The notes under the pieces: generated by a model
Seen by the model: only the letters and a program-made list of their open reading frames with translations
Database searches by the model: none
Told to the model about the DNA's origin: nothing
In this document: one piece after another, positions 38,118 through 46,893 of the stretch
Position numbering within the stretch: the stretch's first letter is position 1
How the letters are laid out: every line of letters begins with the position of its first letter
Assembly: GCF_033242265.1 (NCBI RefSeq)
Contig: NZ_BTFW01000001.1
Span: 248,001-312,000, forward strand
Origin: Novosphingobium sp. IK01
GTDB lineage: Bacteria > Pseudomonadota > Alphaproteobacteria > Sphingomonadales > Sphingomonadaceae
DNA: 64,000 bases
Direction of reading: 5' to 3'
Program-made: the position numbers and the translations under genes

Positions 38118-39049
38118 TGACCAATACTCTCGTCTGGGTTGAACACGAAGGCGGCGCGGTCAAGGACGCGACGCTTCACACCGTGACCGCCGCCGCACAG
38201 ATCGGCACCGTGACCGCGCTGGTGGCAGGGCAGGGCGTCGATGCCGTGGCCGCCGCCGCCGCGCAGATCGCGGGCATTGCCAAGGTGCTGGTGGCCGATG
38301 ACGCCGCCTATGCCCATGCGCTGCCCGAAAACGTCGCGCCGCTGGTGGTGGGCCTGATGGCCGGTTATGACGTGTTCGTGGCCCCGGCCACGACGACCGG
38401 CAAGAACATCGCCCCGCGCGTGGCCGCGCTGCTCGATGTGGCGCAAGTCTCCGAAATCCTGTCGGTCGAGGGTCCCAAGACCTTCACCCGTCCGATCTAT
38501 GCGGGCAATGCCATCGCCACGGTCGAGGCGAGCGACGCCAAGCTGGTGGTGACCGTGCGTGCCACCGCCTTCGACAAGGCCGGCGCGACCGGCGGTTCGG
38601 CGGCTGTCGAAGCCGTGGGCGGCGCGGGCGATGCCGGGCTGTCGAGCTTCGTGGGCTCCGAAATCGCCAAGAGCGAGCGCCCCGAACTGACCAGCGCGAA
38701 GATCATCGTCTCGGGTGGCCGCGCGCTCAAGGACGCGGAAACCTTCGCCGCGACAATCACCCCGCTGGCCGACAAGCTGGGCGCAGCCATCGGCGCGAGC
38801 CGCGCGGCGGTCGACGCGGGCTATGTCCCCAACGACTATCAGGTCGGCCAGACCGGCAAGATCGTGGCGCCTGAAGCCTATATCGCGGTGGGCATTTCCG
38901 GCGCGATCCAGCATCTGGCGGGGATGAAGGATTCCAAGATCATCGTCGCCATCAACAAGGACGAGGACGCGCCGATCTTCCAGGTCGCCGACGTGGGCCT
39001 TGTCGCCGACCTGTTCGAGGCCGTGCCCGAACTGGTGGGCAAGCTCTGA
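38114..39049 (+). CDS. etfA: Electron transfer flavoprotein alpha subunit
   Basis: 311 aa. The C-terminal FAD domain shows [24 protein letters not shown] text (here [10 protein letters not shown]), [40 protein letters not shown] and [20 protein letters not shown], all canonical. The second Met (38117) may be used instead. It ends the purU-etfA operon, followed by a strong bidirectional terminator. Confidence 0.96.
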   Translation: MMTNTLVWVEHEGGAVKDATLHTVTAAAQIGTVTALVAGQGVDAVAAAAAQIAGIAKVLVADDAAYAHALPENVAPLVVGLMAGYDVFVAPATTTGKNIAPRVAALLDVAQVSEILSVEGPKTFTRPIYAGNAIATVEASDAKLVVTVRATAFDKAGATGGSAAVEAVGGAGDAGLSSFVGSEIAKSERPELTSAKIIVSGGRALKDAETFAATITPLADKLGAAIGASRAAVDAGYVPNDYQVGQTGKIVAPEAYIAVGISGAIQHLAGMKDSKIIVAINKDEDAPIFQVADVGLVADLFEAVPELVGKL

Positions 39050-39119
39050 TCCGGGGAAGGCGCGCGGGGGAGGGGGCCTCGCGCGTCTTTTCCAGGCTCG
39101 CAAGGGCCTGCGCAACATG

Positions 39120-39161
39120 AAAAAGGGGCAGGAACGGGAAACCCCGCTCCTGCCCCTTTTT
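39120..39161. terminator. Bidirectional terminator between etfA and ahpF
   Basis: AAAAAGGGGCAGGA (39120-39133) pairs with TCCTGCCCCTTTTT (39148-39161), the loop itself holding a CGGG/CCCG mini-stem. A- and T-tracts on both sides serve the two convergent genes. Confidence 0.92.
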
Positions 39162-39178
39162 TCATGCCGATCCGCCGA

Positions 39179-40735
39179 TCAGTTGCGGATCAGGTAATCG
39201 AAGGCCGAAAGGCTGGCCTTGGCGCCTTCGCCCATGGCGATGATGATCTGCTTGTAGGGCACCGTCGTGCAGTCGCCAGCGGCAAACACACCGGGCAGGT
39301 TGGTTGCATTGTGGGCGTCCACCTCGATCTCGCCCCGGTTCGAGAGCGCCAGATCGCCCTTGAGCCATTCGGTGTTGGGCACCAGCCCGATCTGCACGAA
39401 GATCCCTTCGAGCTCGACCGTCACTTCGTTGCCGCTCACGCGGTCCTTGTAGACGAGACCGGTCACCTTCTCGCCATTGCCCAGAACCTGCGTGGTCTGC
39501 GCCGAGGTGATCACGGTCACGTTGGGCAGGCTGTGCAGCTTGGTCTGGAGCACGGCGTCGGCGCGCAGTTCCTTGTCGAACTCGATCAGGGTGACATGGG
39601 CGACGATACCGGCCAGATCGATGGCTGCTTCCACGCCCGAGTTGCCCCCGCCGATCACCGCCGTGCGCTTGCCCTTGAACAGCGGGCCATCGCAGTGCGG
39701 GCAATAGGCGACGCCCTTGTTGCGGTATTCGTCCTCGCCCGGAACGCCCATCTGCCGCCAGCGGGCACCGGTCGAGAGGATCACCGTGCGCGCCTTGAGG
39801 CTCGCCCCGCTGGCCAGCGCGATCTCGGTCAGCCCGTCGCCATTGGCGGGCTTGAGCGCGACGGCCTGCTGGAGGTTCATCACGTCGACGTCATAGTCCT
39901 TGACGTGCTGTTCGAGCTGGGTGGCGAGCTTGGGCCCTTCGGTGTGGGGAACCGAGATGAAGTTCTCGATGCCCATCGTGTCGAGCACCTGCCCGCCGAA
40001 GCGTTCGGCTACGACGCCGGTACGGATGCCCTTGCGCGCGGCATAGATCGCCGCTGCCGCGCCAGCGGGGCCACCGCCGACGACGAGAACCTCGAAAGGC
40101 TCCTTGGCCGCGATCTTTTCAGCCGCGCGGGCGACTGCGCCCGTGTCGATCTTCGAGACGATTTCAGCCAGATCCATGCGGCCCTGGCCGAACGGTTCGC
40201 CGTTGAGGAAGACGGTGGGCACGGCCATGATCTTGCGGCGCTCGACTTCGTCCTGGAACAGGCCGCCGTCGATGGCGACATGGGTCACGTTGGGGTTGAG
40301 CGCGGCCATGATGTTGAGCGCCTGCACCACGTCGGGGCAGTTCTGGCACGAGAGCGAGAAGAACGTCTCGAAGTGCAGCGGGCCTTCGAGGCCGCGCACG
40401 GTATCGAGCAGGTCTGCCTCTTCCTTGGGCGGGTGGCCGCCGACATGAAGCAGCGCGAGGATCAGCGAGGTGAACTCGTGGCCGAGCGGAAGACCGGCAA
40501 ACACGACGCGCGAGCGGCCCTGATCGGCTTCGATGGCGAAGCTGGGGCGGCGTTCGTCGGTGCCGTCGAAACGGGCGGTCACCTTGTCGGAAAGCGCGGC
40601 GATTTCCTCGACGAGGCTGCGCATGTCGGCGGACTTGGCGCTTTCATCGAGGCTGGCAACCAGCTCGATCGGGCGGCGCAGGTTGACGAGCAGGCCCTTG
40701 AGCTGGGCGGTGGTGGGGGCGTCGAGGACAGGCAT
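39179..40735 (-). CDS. ahpF: Alkyl hydroperoxide reductase subunit F
   Basis: 518 aa. N-terminal tandem thioredoxin-like domain with Cys130-Cys133 (SCQNCPD); thioredoxin-reductase-like part with [20 protein letters not shown], active-site disulfide Cys345-Cys348 (YCPHCDG) and [18 protein letters not shown]. It moves electrons from NADH to AhpC. Upstream frame is open but [16 protein letters not shown] is the usual start. Transcribed behind ahpC, separated by a 12-bp hairpin. Confidence 0.96.
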   Translation of the reverse strand: MPVLDAPTTAQLKGLLVNLRRPIELVASLDESAKSADMRSLVEEIAALSDKVTARFDGTDERRPSFAIEADQGRSRVVFAGLPLGHEFTSLILALLHVGGHPPKEEADLLDTVRGLEGPLHFETFFSLSCQNCPDVVQALNIMAALNPNVTHVAIDGGLFQDEVERRKIMAVPTVFLNGEPFGQGRMDLAEIVSKIDTGAVARAAEKIAAKEPFEVLVVGGGPAGAAAAIYAARKGIRTGVVAERFGGQVLDTMGIENFISVPHTEGPKLATQLEQHVKDYDVDVMNLQQAVALKPANGDGLTEIALASGASLKARTVILSTGARWRQMGVPGEDEYRNKGVAYCPHCDGPLFKGKRTAVIGGGNSGVEAAIDLAGIVAHVTLIEFDKELRADAVLQTKLHSLPNVTVITSAQTTQVLGNGEKVTGLVYKDRVSGNEVTVELEGIFVQIGLVPNTEWLKGDLALSNRGEIEVDAHNATNLPGVFAAGDCTTVPYKQIIIAMGEGAKASLSAFDYLIRN

Positions 40736-40908
40736 TTTTGCGTCTTTCTCAGGCAGGAGGGTGTGCCGCGTGGGGCCAGTGGGCCTCACGCCTGGAAGGG
40801 GTTGCGAACAATCGGGCGGAATTATGGGGCGCAGAGGGGCGGGACAAAAGGAGATGCGTCAAAATTCGCGCATCGAACGGGTCCGCTTGCTCCATCGCTG
40901 CCCCGAGT

Positions 40909-40938
40909 GTCCGGGGCTGGCTGGAACCAGCCCCGGAC
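40909..40938 (-). other. Hairpin between ahpC and ahpF
   Basis: GTCCGGGGCTGG (40909-40920) pairs perfectly with CCAGCCCCGGAC (40927-40938), loop CTGGAA, 20 bp past the ahpC stop. No T-run follows on the minus strand. It may be a partial terminator or an mRNA-stability hairpin giving more AhpC than AhpF. Confidence 0.55.
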
Positions 40939-40957
40939 GGGTTCGGTCGGGCAGGAC

Positions 40958-41521
40958 TTAGATCTTGCCGACGAGGTCGATCGAGGGAGCCAGGGTTTCG
41001 GCGCCTTCTTCCCACTTGGCCGGGCAGACCTGGCCGGGGTGTTCGCGCCAGTACTTGGCAGCCTTGATCTTGCGGACGAGTTCGGCAGCGTTGCGGCCCA
41101 CGCCCTCGGGGGTGATTTCAACGAGCTGGATCACGCCGTCGGGATCGACCACGAAGGTGCCACGGTCGGCCAGGCCAACGCCTTCGCGCAGGATGCCGAA
41201 GTTGTTCGAGATGGTGTGGTTCTGGTCGCCCAGCATGTAGTAGTTGATCTTGCCGATGGCCGGCGAGCTGTCAGCCCAGGCCTTGTGGCAGAAGTGGGTG
41301 TCGGTCGACACCGAGTAGACTTCGACGCCCAGACCCTTGAGTTCTTCGTAGCTGTCGGCGAGGTCTTCGAGTTCGGTCGGGCACACGAAGGTGAAGTCGG
41401 CCGGGTAGAAGAAGAACACGGCCCACTTGCCGAGAACGTCAGCATCGCTGACATCAACGAACTTGCCCTGGACATAGGCAGTGGCCTGGAACGGCTTGAG
41501 CGAGGTTCCGACGATCGACAT
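40958..41521 (-). CDS. ahpC: Alkyl hydroperoxide reductase subunit C (peroxiredoxin)
   Basis: 187 aa. Peroxidatic Cys47 in [20 protein letters not shown], resolving Cys166 in [11 protein letters not shown], and [20 protein letters not shown] typical of AhpC. Reduces H2O2 and organic peroxides using AhpF. The start [11 protein letters not shown] is the family one; the upstream open frame has no homology and includes the direct repeats described next. Confidence 0.97.
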   Translation of the reverse strand: MSIVGTSLKPFQATAYVQGKFVDVSDADVLGKWAVFFFYPADFTFVCPTELEDLADSYEELKGLGVEVYSVSTDTHFCHKAWADSSPAIGKINYYMLGDQNHTISNNFGILREGVGLADRGTFVVDPDGVIQLVEITPEGVGRNAAELVRKIKAAKYWREHPGQVCPAKWEEGAETLAPSIDLVGKI

Positions 41522-41552
41522 GGGTTCGACTTCCTTGTGGTTGGTCGTTGTG

Positions 41553-41590
41553 AAACTGAATGGGGTTAAACTGAACCGGATAAAACTGAA
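41553..41590. repeat. Three AAACTGAA direct repeats upstream of ahpC
   Basis: AAACTGAA occurs at 41553-41560, 41568-41575 and 41583-41590, exactly 15 bp apart, within 35-70 bp upstream of the ahpC start. Regular spacing in a leader region suggests a regulator-binding array or a structured leader; no known motif is recognised. The remaining region to 41782 has no gene. Confidence 0.6.
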
Positions 41591-41782
41591 CCGGTTGAAA
41601 ACCGGGTGGAAGTTTCGGGCGGCCCGGCCTTGCGGCGGCGCCTTCGCTTCCTGCTGAAGTGGAGTTACGCATTGGCGACTATCTTTGCCAATGATCAATT
41701 CCGGCCAGAATGATTGATCCTCTCGATCAATGAAGGGGGCGGCAATCGCAGGCCAAGATGCCTCCGGCCAAGCCTTGCTGCA

Positions 41783-42742
41783 TCAATCGCAGGGATCGCC
41801 CGCCTCGACCGTCACGCTCGGCTGGGTCTGGCGGACCTGGCTGCCGGGCGGAACCGAGCGGGTGAGCCAGACATTGCCGCCGATCACCGAGCAGCGCCCG
41901 ATCGTCACCCGGCCCAGGATCGTCGCCCCGGCATAGATCGTCACGTCATCCTCGATGATCGGATGGCGCGGCTCGTCCTTGACCAGACGGCCTTCCTCGT
42001 CGGTGCTGAAGCTGCGCGCGCCCAGCGTCACGGCCTGGTAGATGCGCACGCGGTTGCCCAGAATCGCGGTCTGGCCGATCACCACGCCGGTGCCGTGGTC
42101 GATGAAGAAGCTTTCGCCGATGGTCGCGCCGGGGTGGATGTCGATGCCGGTGCGCGAATGCGCGATCTCGGCGATGATCCGCGCCACCAGCGGCGCACCA
42201 AGGTTGTAGAGTTCGTGGGCAATGCGATGATGCAGCACGGCGGTGACGAACGGATAGCACAGCAGCACTTCATCAACGCAGCGTGCCGCCGGGTCGCCGT
42301 CGAACGCGGCTTCCACGTCGGTGTCGAGCAGGCGGCGGATTTCGGGCAGGCGCTCGACAAGGGCCGAGAGGATGCGGTTCACCTCGCGTTCGACGGTCTG
42401 GTCGCAGTTCTGCGGATAGCTGTAGTGCAGTTCCATCCGCACTTGCGCGGCCAGCAGCGGAATGGCCGATTGCAGGGTGGCGGCCACGAAGATGTCCTCG
42501 TTGGCGGCGGTCACTTCGGCCGGGCCGAGGCGGAGCGGAAACAGCGCGGCGGTCAGCACATCGACGATGCGGCCCAGCGCATGACGCGAAGGAAAACCCA
42601 CCGCGCCATAATCGCCGCGCATCCGCCGGTTCTCGCGCCAGCCCTCGCGCACGTCGCGCAGGCGGGTGACCACGCCCTCGATGTTGAAAGGATCCTGTGC
42701 GTCGAACGCGCCTCCGGAAAGTTCGACGTCTGCCTTGCCCAT
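41783..42742 (-). CDS. cysE: Serine O-acetyltransferase
   Basis: 319 aa. N-terminal helical SATase region (LAAQVRMELHYSYPQNCDQT, CYPFVTAVLHHRIAHELYNLG), then left-handed beta-helix hexapeptide repeats: TGIDIHPGATIGESFFIDHG, TGVVIGQTAILGNRVRIYQA. The catalytic His-Asp pairs are in HHRIAHEL and FIDHGTG. First step of cysteine synthesis. It resembles the longer EpsC/SatA type with an N-terminal extension, so the gene symbol denotes function, not orthology to E. coli CysE. Confidence 0.9.
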   Translation of the reverse strand: MGKADVELSGGAFDAQDPFNIEGVVTRLRDVREGWRENRRMRGDYGAVGFPSRHALGRIVDVLTAALFPLRLGPAEVTAANEDIFVAATLQSAIPLLAAQVRMELHYSYPQNCDQTVEREVNRILSALVERLPEIRRLLDTDVEAAFDGDPAARCVDEVLLCYPFVTAVLHHRIAHELYNLGAPLVARIIAEIAHSRTGIDIHPGATIGESFFIDHGTGVVIGQTAILGNRVRIYQAVTLGARSFSTDEEGRLVKDEPRHPIIEDDVTIYAGATILGRVTIGRCSVIGGNVWLTRSVPPGSQVRQTQPSVTVEAGDPCD

Positions 42743-42902
42743 GAACTCTCGATCCTCGCTTTGTGGGGCCTTGCTTTACCTGGCCTGCCCCGCCCGGACG
42801 ATCCGGGTGCATGTGCCGCATTATATAGGATGGCTGCTGCCCGAGCAAAAGGGGCGGGGGTATCGGTTTTGAGCAGGCAGGATCATCAGAATGCGCGAAA
42901 AA

Positions 42903-43532
42903 TCAGGGTCGGGACGGGCCTGTCCTGATCCGCATCGCCAGCAATGCCCCGGCGATTCCGGCATAGATCCAGGGCTCCCACTGGAACCCTTTGACGCGCA
43001 GGATGAAATGGACCGCGATCAGGAGGGCGGTCGGATAGGCCAGGCGGTGCAGCCGCTGCCAGCGCCGTGCGCCCAGCTTGCGGATCGCCCCATGCGTGGA
43101 AGTGGCCGCGAGCGGGACGAGCAAAATCAGCGCGGCCATACCGAAAAAAGTGAACTTGTGTTCGGTAACGTCGCGCCAGACCTGCGTGAAGGACCCCAGT
43201 TGGTCGAGGCCGAAGTAGACGCCGAAATGCAAGGTGGCATAGGCAAAGCTCCACAAGCCGAGCGGACGACGCAGCACGGCAAGATCGGTCCTCCCGGTCA
43301 GGCGGCGCAGGGGCGTGACTGCGAGCGCGGCCCACATCCAGCGCAGCGCCCAAAGGCCAAGATAATTGATCGTATAGGCAACGGGTTCGGCGCTCAGCCC
43401 CGCTTGACGCGGATCGGTGCCCAGCACCATCGCGGCCCAGCGCCACAGCAACAGGGCCAGCGGCGCCGCCAGTGCGGCATGGGCGGTCAGGCGCAGAATG
43501 CACAGGGCTCCGGGGCGCAGGCGTCGTGCCAT
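42903..43532 (-). CDS. msrQ: MsrQ, heme b membrane partner of MsrP
   Basis: 209 aa. Six-helix ferric-reductase-like membrane protein. LGLWSFAYATLHFGVYFGLD and LGARRWQRLHRLAYPTALLI carry the conserved heme His residues. It passes quinone electrons to periplasmic MsrP. Starts 1 bp after msrP stops. Confidence 0.94.
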   Translation of the reverse strand: MARRLRPGALCILRLTAHAALAAPLALLLWRWAAMVLGTDPRQAGLSAEPVAYTINYLGLWALRWMWAALAVTPLRRLTGRTDLAVLRRPLGLWSFAYATLHFGVYFGLDQLGSFTQVWRDVTEHKFTFFGMAALILLVPLAATSTHGAIRKLGARRWQRLHRLAYPTALLIAVHFILRVKGFQWEPWIYAGIAGALLAMRIRTGPSRP

Positions 43533-43533
43533 G

Positions 43534-44493
43534 TCAGTAGTAGCGCCTCAGGTCCATGCCGCGGTAGAGGCCCGCCACTTCTTCGCCATAGCCGTTGAAC
43601 GGCAGGGTTGCGCGCGGGAACCAGTCGCCCAGCCGCCTCTCGCGGGCCTGCGACCAGCGCGGATGGCTGACCGATGGGTTCACATTGGCATAAAAGCCAT
43701 ATTCGCCCGGACCATAGCGGTTCCAGCTCGTTGGCGGCTGCCTGTCTGTCAGCCGGATATGCACGATCGACTTGATCGATTTGAACCCATACTTCCACGG
43801 CACGACCAGCCGGATCGGGGCGCCGTTCTGGCCGGGCAGGGTCTGCCCATAGAGACCGACGGCAAGCATCGTGAGCGGATGCATCGCCTCGTCGAGTCGC
43901 AAGCCTTCGACATAGGGCCATTGCAGCACGGAGGTTCGTTGGCCGGGCATCTGGCGGGGGTCGCGCAAGGTCTCGAACACGACGAACCGGGCCGAGGAAA
44001 GTGGCTCGACCTGCTTGAGCAGGCCGGCGAGCGGGAAGCCGGCCCAGGGGATGACCATCGACCATGCTTCCACGCAGCGGTGCCGATATATCCGTTCTTC
44101 GAGCGGGAAGGCGCGCATCAGCGTGTCGATATCGAATGTGCGCGGCTTGGCGACAAGGCCGTCGACCCGGACGGTCCAGGGCCGTGTGCGCAGCGTTCCG
44201 GCCAGACGCGCCGGGTCTTCCTTGCCGGTCCCGAACTCGTAGAAATTGTTGTAGTGGGTCACCGTGTCGAGGGAGGTGAGCGGTTCGGCCAGGCTGCGCG
44301 TGCGGCGCGTGCGCAAAGCGATCCCGCCCTTGACCACTCCCCCTGCCGCGCCTGCCCGAACGGGAAGCGCCCAGCCTGGCAGCAAGGCCGCAGCACTTCC
44401 CGCTCCGATCAGGCCGCGCCGCGTGAAATAGAGGTGTTCGTCGGTAACGTCCGTTTCGCGCGGGGCGGAAGGCGAGGGGAATTTGAACAGCAT
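43534..44493 (-). CDS. msrP: MsrP, periplasmic methionine-sulfoxide reductase
   Basis: 319 aa. Tat-type signal with [20 protein letters not shown]. Molybdopterin domain with [20 protein letters not shown]; Cys140 is the Mo ligand. [20 protein letters not shown] is a further family block. Repairs oxidised Met in envelope proteins. Forms an operon with msrQ. Upstream, TTACAT and GTTACA occur near 44545, a motif that recurs in the phage-side gap. Confidence 0.95.
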   Translation of the reverse strand: MLFKFPSPSAPRETDVTDEHLYFTRRGLIGAGSAAALLPGWALPVRAGAAGGVVKGGIALRTRRTRSLAEPLTSLDTVTHYNNFYEFGTGKEDPARLAGTLRTRPWTVRVDGLVAKPRTFDIDTLMRAFPLEERIYRHRCVEAWSMVIPWAGFPLAGLLKQVEPLSSARFVVFETLRDPRQMPGQRTSVLQWPYVEGLRLDEAMHPLTMLAVGLYGQTLPGQNGAPIRLVVPWKYGFKSIKSIVHIRLTDRQPPTSWNRYGPGEYGFYANVNPSVSHPRWSQARERRLGDWFPRATLPFNGYGEEVAGLYRGMDLRRYY

Positions 44494-45189
44494 CGAACCG
44501 GCCTTTCGGGCATGAGGCGACGATGTGATTACGCAGGAAGGCTTACATTCGTTACAGCAGGGGGCGATGGATATTGCCGGGCCCCTGATTTCTGCTCAGT
44601 GCCTTTGGCATCCTATCCTATATTGGCGCGCCCTGCAGGAGTGAATTTCGGGTGCAATTTCAATGCATAAGTTTGGCTACCGCACTTTTTTGCTCGGCGG
44701 GTTTCCGGGCTGATTCAACCATGTTTGGCTAAGAAAAGCCCCGAGAAACCGGGAGGGAGCCTTCCCTCCCTCCCTCTGTTGTAGCGCGACCTGTCAGTCA
44801 CCGGTGGGCACGGCAAAGACCCAGCAGTTCTTGGCCTTCTCCGTAATGCGGCTGTTTACCGGCTTTTGGGCTGCGAAGCGCGGCGCGTCACGTCGCGTGC
44901 CGATGCAATCCGCCAGTTGATCCTGAAGGGGCTGGCGGCCGTCGAGAAATGACTTAGCTGGCCGTATCGCCAGAATATGTGGTCCGAGTGGCCGAGGCCG
45001 ATGCAAAGCGCTTTCTCGTTGGGAAGAGTACGAGAAGGGTGTCCACATTGAGGACACCCTTGGCAGCCATCAGTCAGGCACCATCACCAACGAAAGCGAA
45101 TGAATCGATCAGGATATGCTGCGCCAGAATACAGCGTCCAATGCGCTTTTGCTGCGCGACCTTCTATCTCATGTGGGCCATACCGGAAA

Positions 45190-45440
45190 AAATGTAACCT
45201 GCGTAACATCGGCGGAAATCCGCCGTTTTTGACGTAACGGCTCACGTAACATCGAGATAATGAGATTACATACGAGAAGTGTAATTTTTTCAGAGAGAAA
45301 ACCCTAGGATTTCCGGGCGGATTACATTTTTCGGGCGCTGGGGTTGCGTCGGATTACGTCCGCGCGGCTACGCCTAAATTCTGTTTAATTTCATATCTAT
45401 AACGTGAATTTGGCGACCCAAGTCGACAGAAGTTACATTC
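45190..45440. repeat. Cluster of TGTAAC/GTTACA-type motifs
   Basis: Within 250 bp: ATGTAAC, CGTAACATC, CGTAACGG, CGTAACATCGAG, ATTACAT (three forms including ATTACGT), TGTAATT and GTTACAT occur in both orientations. One small hairpin, GGCGGA-AA-TCCGCC (45211-45224), is followed by GTTTTTG and could be a terminator. The region is AT-richer than its surroundings. Repeated operators or iteron-like sites of the phage are possible; none is proven. Confidence 0.55.
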
Positions 45441-45631
45441 TTCCGCATATCCCCTGGGCAACTTTGAGCGGATTGTTTGTGATTTTGCGCGTCAAGAGTT
45501 CGCAAAGCGGGCGTTCTGGGTGCATCAAAATGCATCAGCGTCGGGTGCCTGGTCTTTGCGGCGCGGCCAAGGAAGCCCGCGATTTTTCGCAGGGCTGGTG
45601 GATGCATCAAAACCGACACGAAAAGCGCGCG

Positions 45632-45653
45632 GGCGAGGCGGGGGGAAAAGCGC
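45632..45653 (+). other. Candidate P2-type cos site
   Basis: GGCGAGGCGGGGGGAAAAGC followed by GC. The P2 cohesive end, as I recall it, is GGCGAGGCGGGGAAAGCAC. The match is near identical apart from extra G/A bases. Position and orientation are as in P2, just beyond the 3' end of the leftward portal gene Q (about 185 bp). This would be where the terminase (P and M) cuts. Confidence 0.65.
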
Positions 45654-45837
45654 GTTTTGAGGGGTGGCAGCGGCTGAGGCCGGGCCGGGGGTGGCGGGCC
45701 TGCGGATTTGCTGGGGTTTCGCCGGGCGAGAGGGCTGGTCGGTGGCTGGCGGTGGGCTGGCAGGGCGCGCAACAATCGTGCGCAGCAAAAAGGGCGGCCC
45801 GGATGAGCCGCCCTTGTTCGTGGTCAGGGGAGGGAGG

Positions 45838-46893
45838 TCAGGCCGCCGGGCGGGGGCGCTCGCGGAAGCGGACGACGTTCCTGCCCAGGGCCTCGTTCAG
45901 TTCGAGGAACACTGTCTGGAGCGGGGCGATCTCCAGTTCGAAGAAGGCGTCGGTGGCCTTGGTCACGTCGCCAAAGCCGCCCGCGTTGGCGGGCACGATG
46001 CCCAGCAGCTGGGGCGGGACGCGGTGGGCGGCGAGCACGTCGTCGCGGGTCGTGTTCTTGATGCCGAGGAACTCGTCCTTGGCACCCACCTCGGCGATCG
46101 GCAGGATCCTGATGCCGCTTTCCTTGCCGTCGGGGGCGTGGACGAAGAGGTTGCGAAAGTTGCCCGGTCCCTTCGAGCGCTTGAGCGCCTCGCGCATGGC
46201 GTCCACGTCGCCATCGGCGAAGGCCCCCGTTGCATAGAGGATATAGCCCGCGTGGCTGCCGTTCTCGAAATAGCGGCGGCGGAACAGGGTGGCGTTCTCG
46301 TTGAGCAGGGCCGATTGCAGCGCCGAGAGGTACTCGGGCAGGCCATAGATTTCCTGATTGATGTCGGGGGCCATGATCTGGTGGACGGTGCCGGGCTCGA
46401 AGGCCACCTCGTTGCGGAAGCCGGGCACCCACCAGAACTGGCCCGGCTCCAGCCCGCGCCGGGTGAACTTGGCCAGCGCATGGTCGAGGCGCAGCAACTG
46501 GCCGAGGCGATTGCGCACTTCCTGCACATAGGCGTTCCCGAGGACGAGGTAGTCCTGCACCATCCCGGCAAAGGCCCGGCGCGAGAGCTGGGGCGTGGGA
46601 TCGAGGCTGGACGCCAGCATGTTGCGCTTGAGGATGATCGCGCTCGAATGGTGGGGGGATGCGCGGAACGAGCGCGAGAGCCCTTCGAGCGAGATCGGCG
46701 GTTCGTACCAGCGCTGGTTGTGCCAGCATTCGAGCATGTCGAGCATCGTGGCCCGGCTGTTCACCGGCTCGGGATCGCCGAAGGTGAAGGCCGAGACGCC
46801 CGCGCGGGTGTCGTTGGCCACGATCATGGCGTTGGGGGGCCTGGATGCGGGAGAAGGGCGGTCCATGCGGCGTGCCCGCTTTCGCTTGCTCAT
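45838..46893 (-). CDS. Q: P2-type phage portal protein (gpQ)
   Basis: 351 aa. FTFGDPEPVNSRATMLDMLE, SRSFRASPHHSSAIILKRNM, LGNAYVQEVRNRLGQLLRL and DEFLGIKNTTRDDVLAAHRVPPQLLGIVP are all P2 gpQ / PBSX-portal-type blocks. Forms the dodecameric DNA entry ring. Start overlaps the terminase stop (ATGA). The same frame stays open far upstream opposite P, but MSKRKRARR is the proper start. Confidence 0.93.
   Translation of the reverse strand: MSKRKRARRMDRPSPASRPPNAMIVANDTRAGVSAFTFGDPEPVNSRATMLDMLECWHNQRWYEPPISLEGLSRSFRASPHHSSAIILKRNMLASSLDPTPQLSRRAFAGMVQDYLVLGNAYVQEVRNRLGQLLRLDHALAKFTRRGLEPGQFWWVPGFRNEVAFEPGTVHQIMAPDINQEIYGLPEYLSALQSALLNENATLFRRRYFENGSHAGYILYATGAFADGDVDAMREALKRSKGPGNFRNLFVHAPDGKESGIRILPIAEVGAKDEFLGIKNTTRDDVLAAHRVPPQLLGIVPANAGGFGDVTKATDAFFELEIAPLQTVFLELNEALGRNVVRFRERPRPAA

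Larger units (their letters stand above)
44494..45837. other. 1.3-kb gap between msrP and prophage portal gene
   Basis: No convincing gene. Contents: a TTACAT/GTTACA pair near 44545; a perfect 8-bp GC hairpin GGGAGGGA/TCCCTCCC at 44751-44770; an 87-codon leftward frame (44794-45057) with no recognisable family; a cluster of GTAAC motifs (45190-45440); and a cos-like sequence at 45632. In P2 this side of Q carries cos followed by the early/moron genes. Those genes are absent here, so the prophage left arm appears deleted. The boundary lies somewhere in this gap; no tRNA or attachment core is recognised. Confidence 0.7.

Noticed and set aside
44794..45057. Leftward 87-codon frame in the msrP-Q gap
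   Set aside because: No recognisable domain, no ribosome-binding site; could be a gene scrap but cannot be supported as a gene.
45374..45775. Leftward 133-codon frame across the cos region
   Set aside because: Pro/Arg-rich translation over the cos-like sequence, no family and no start signal.
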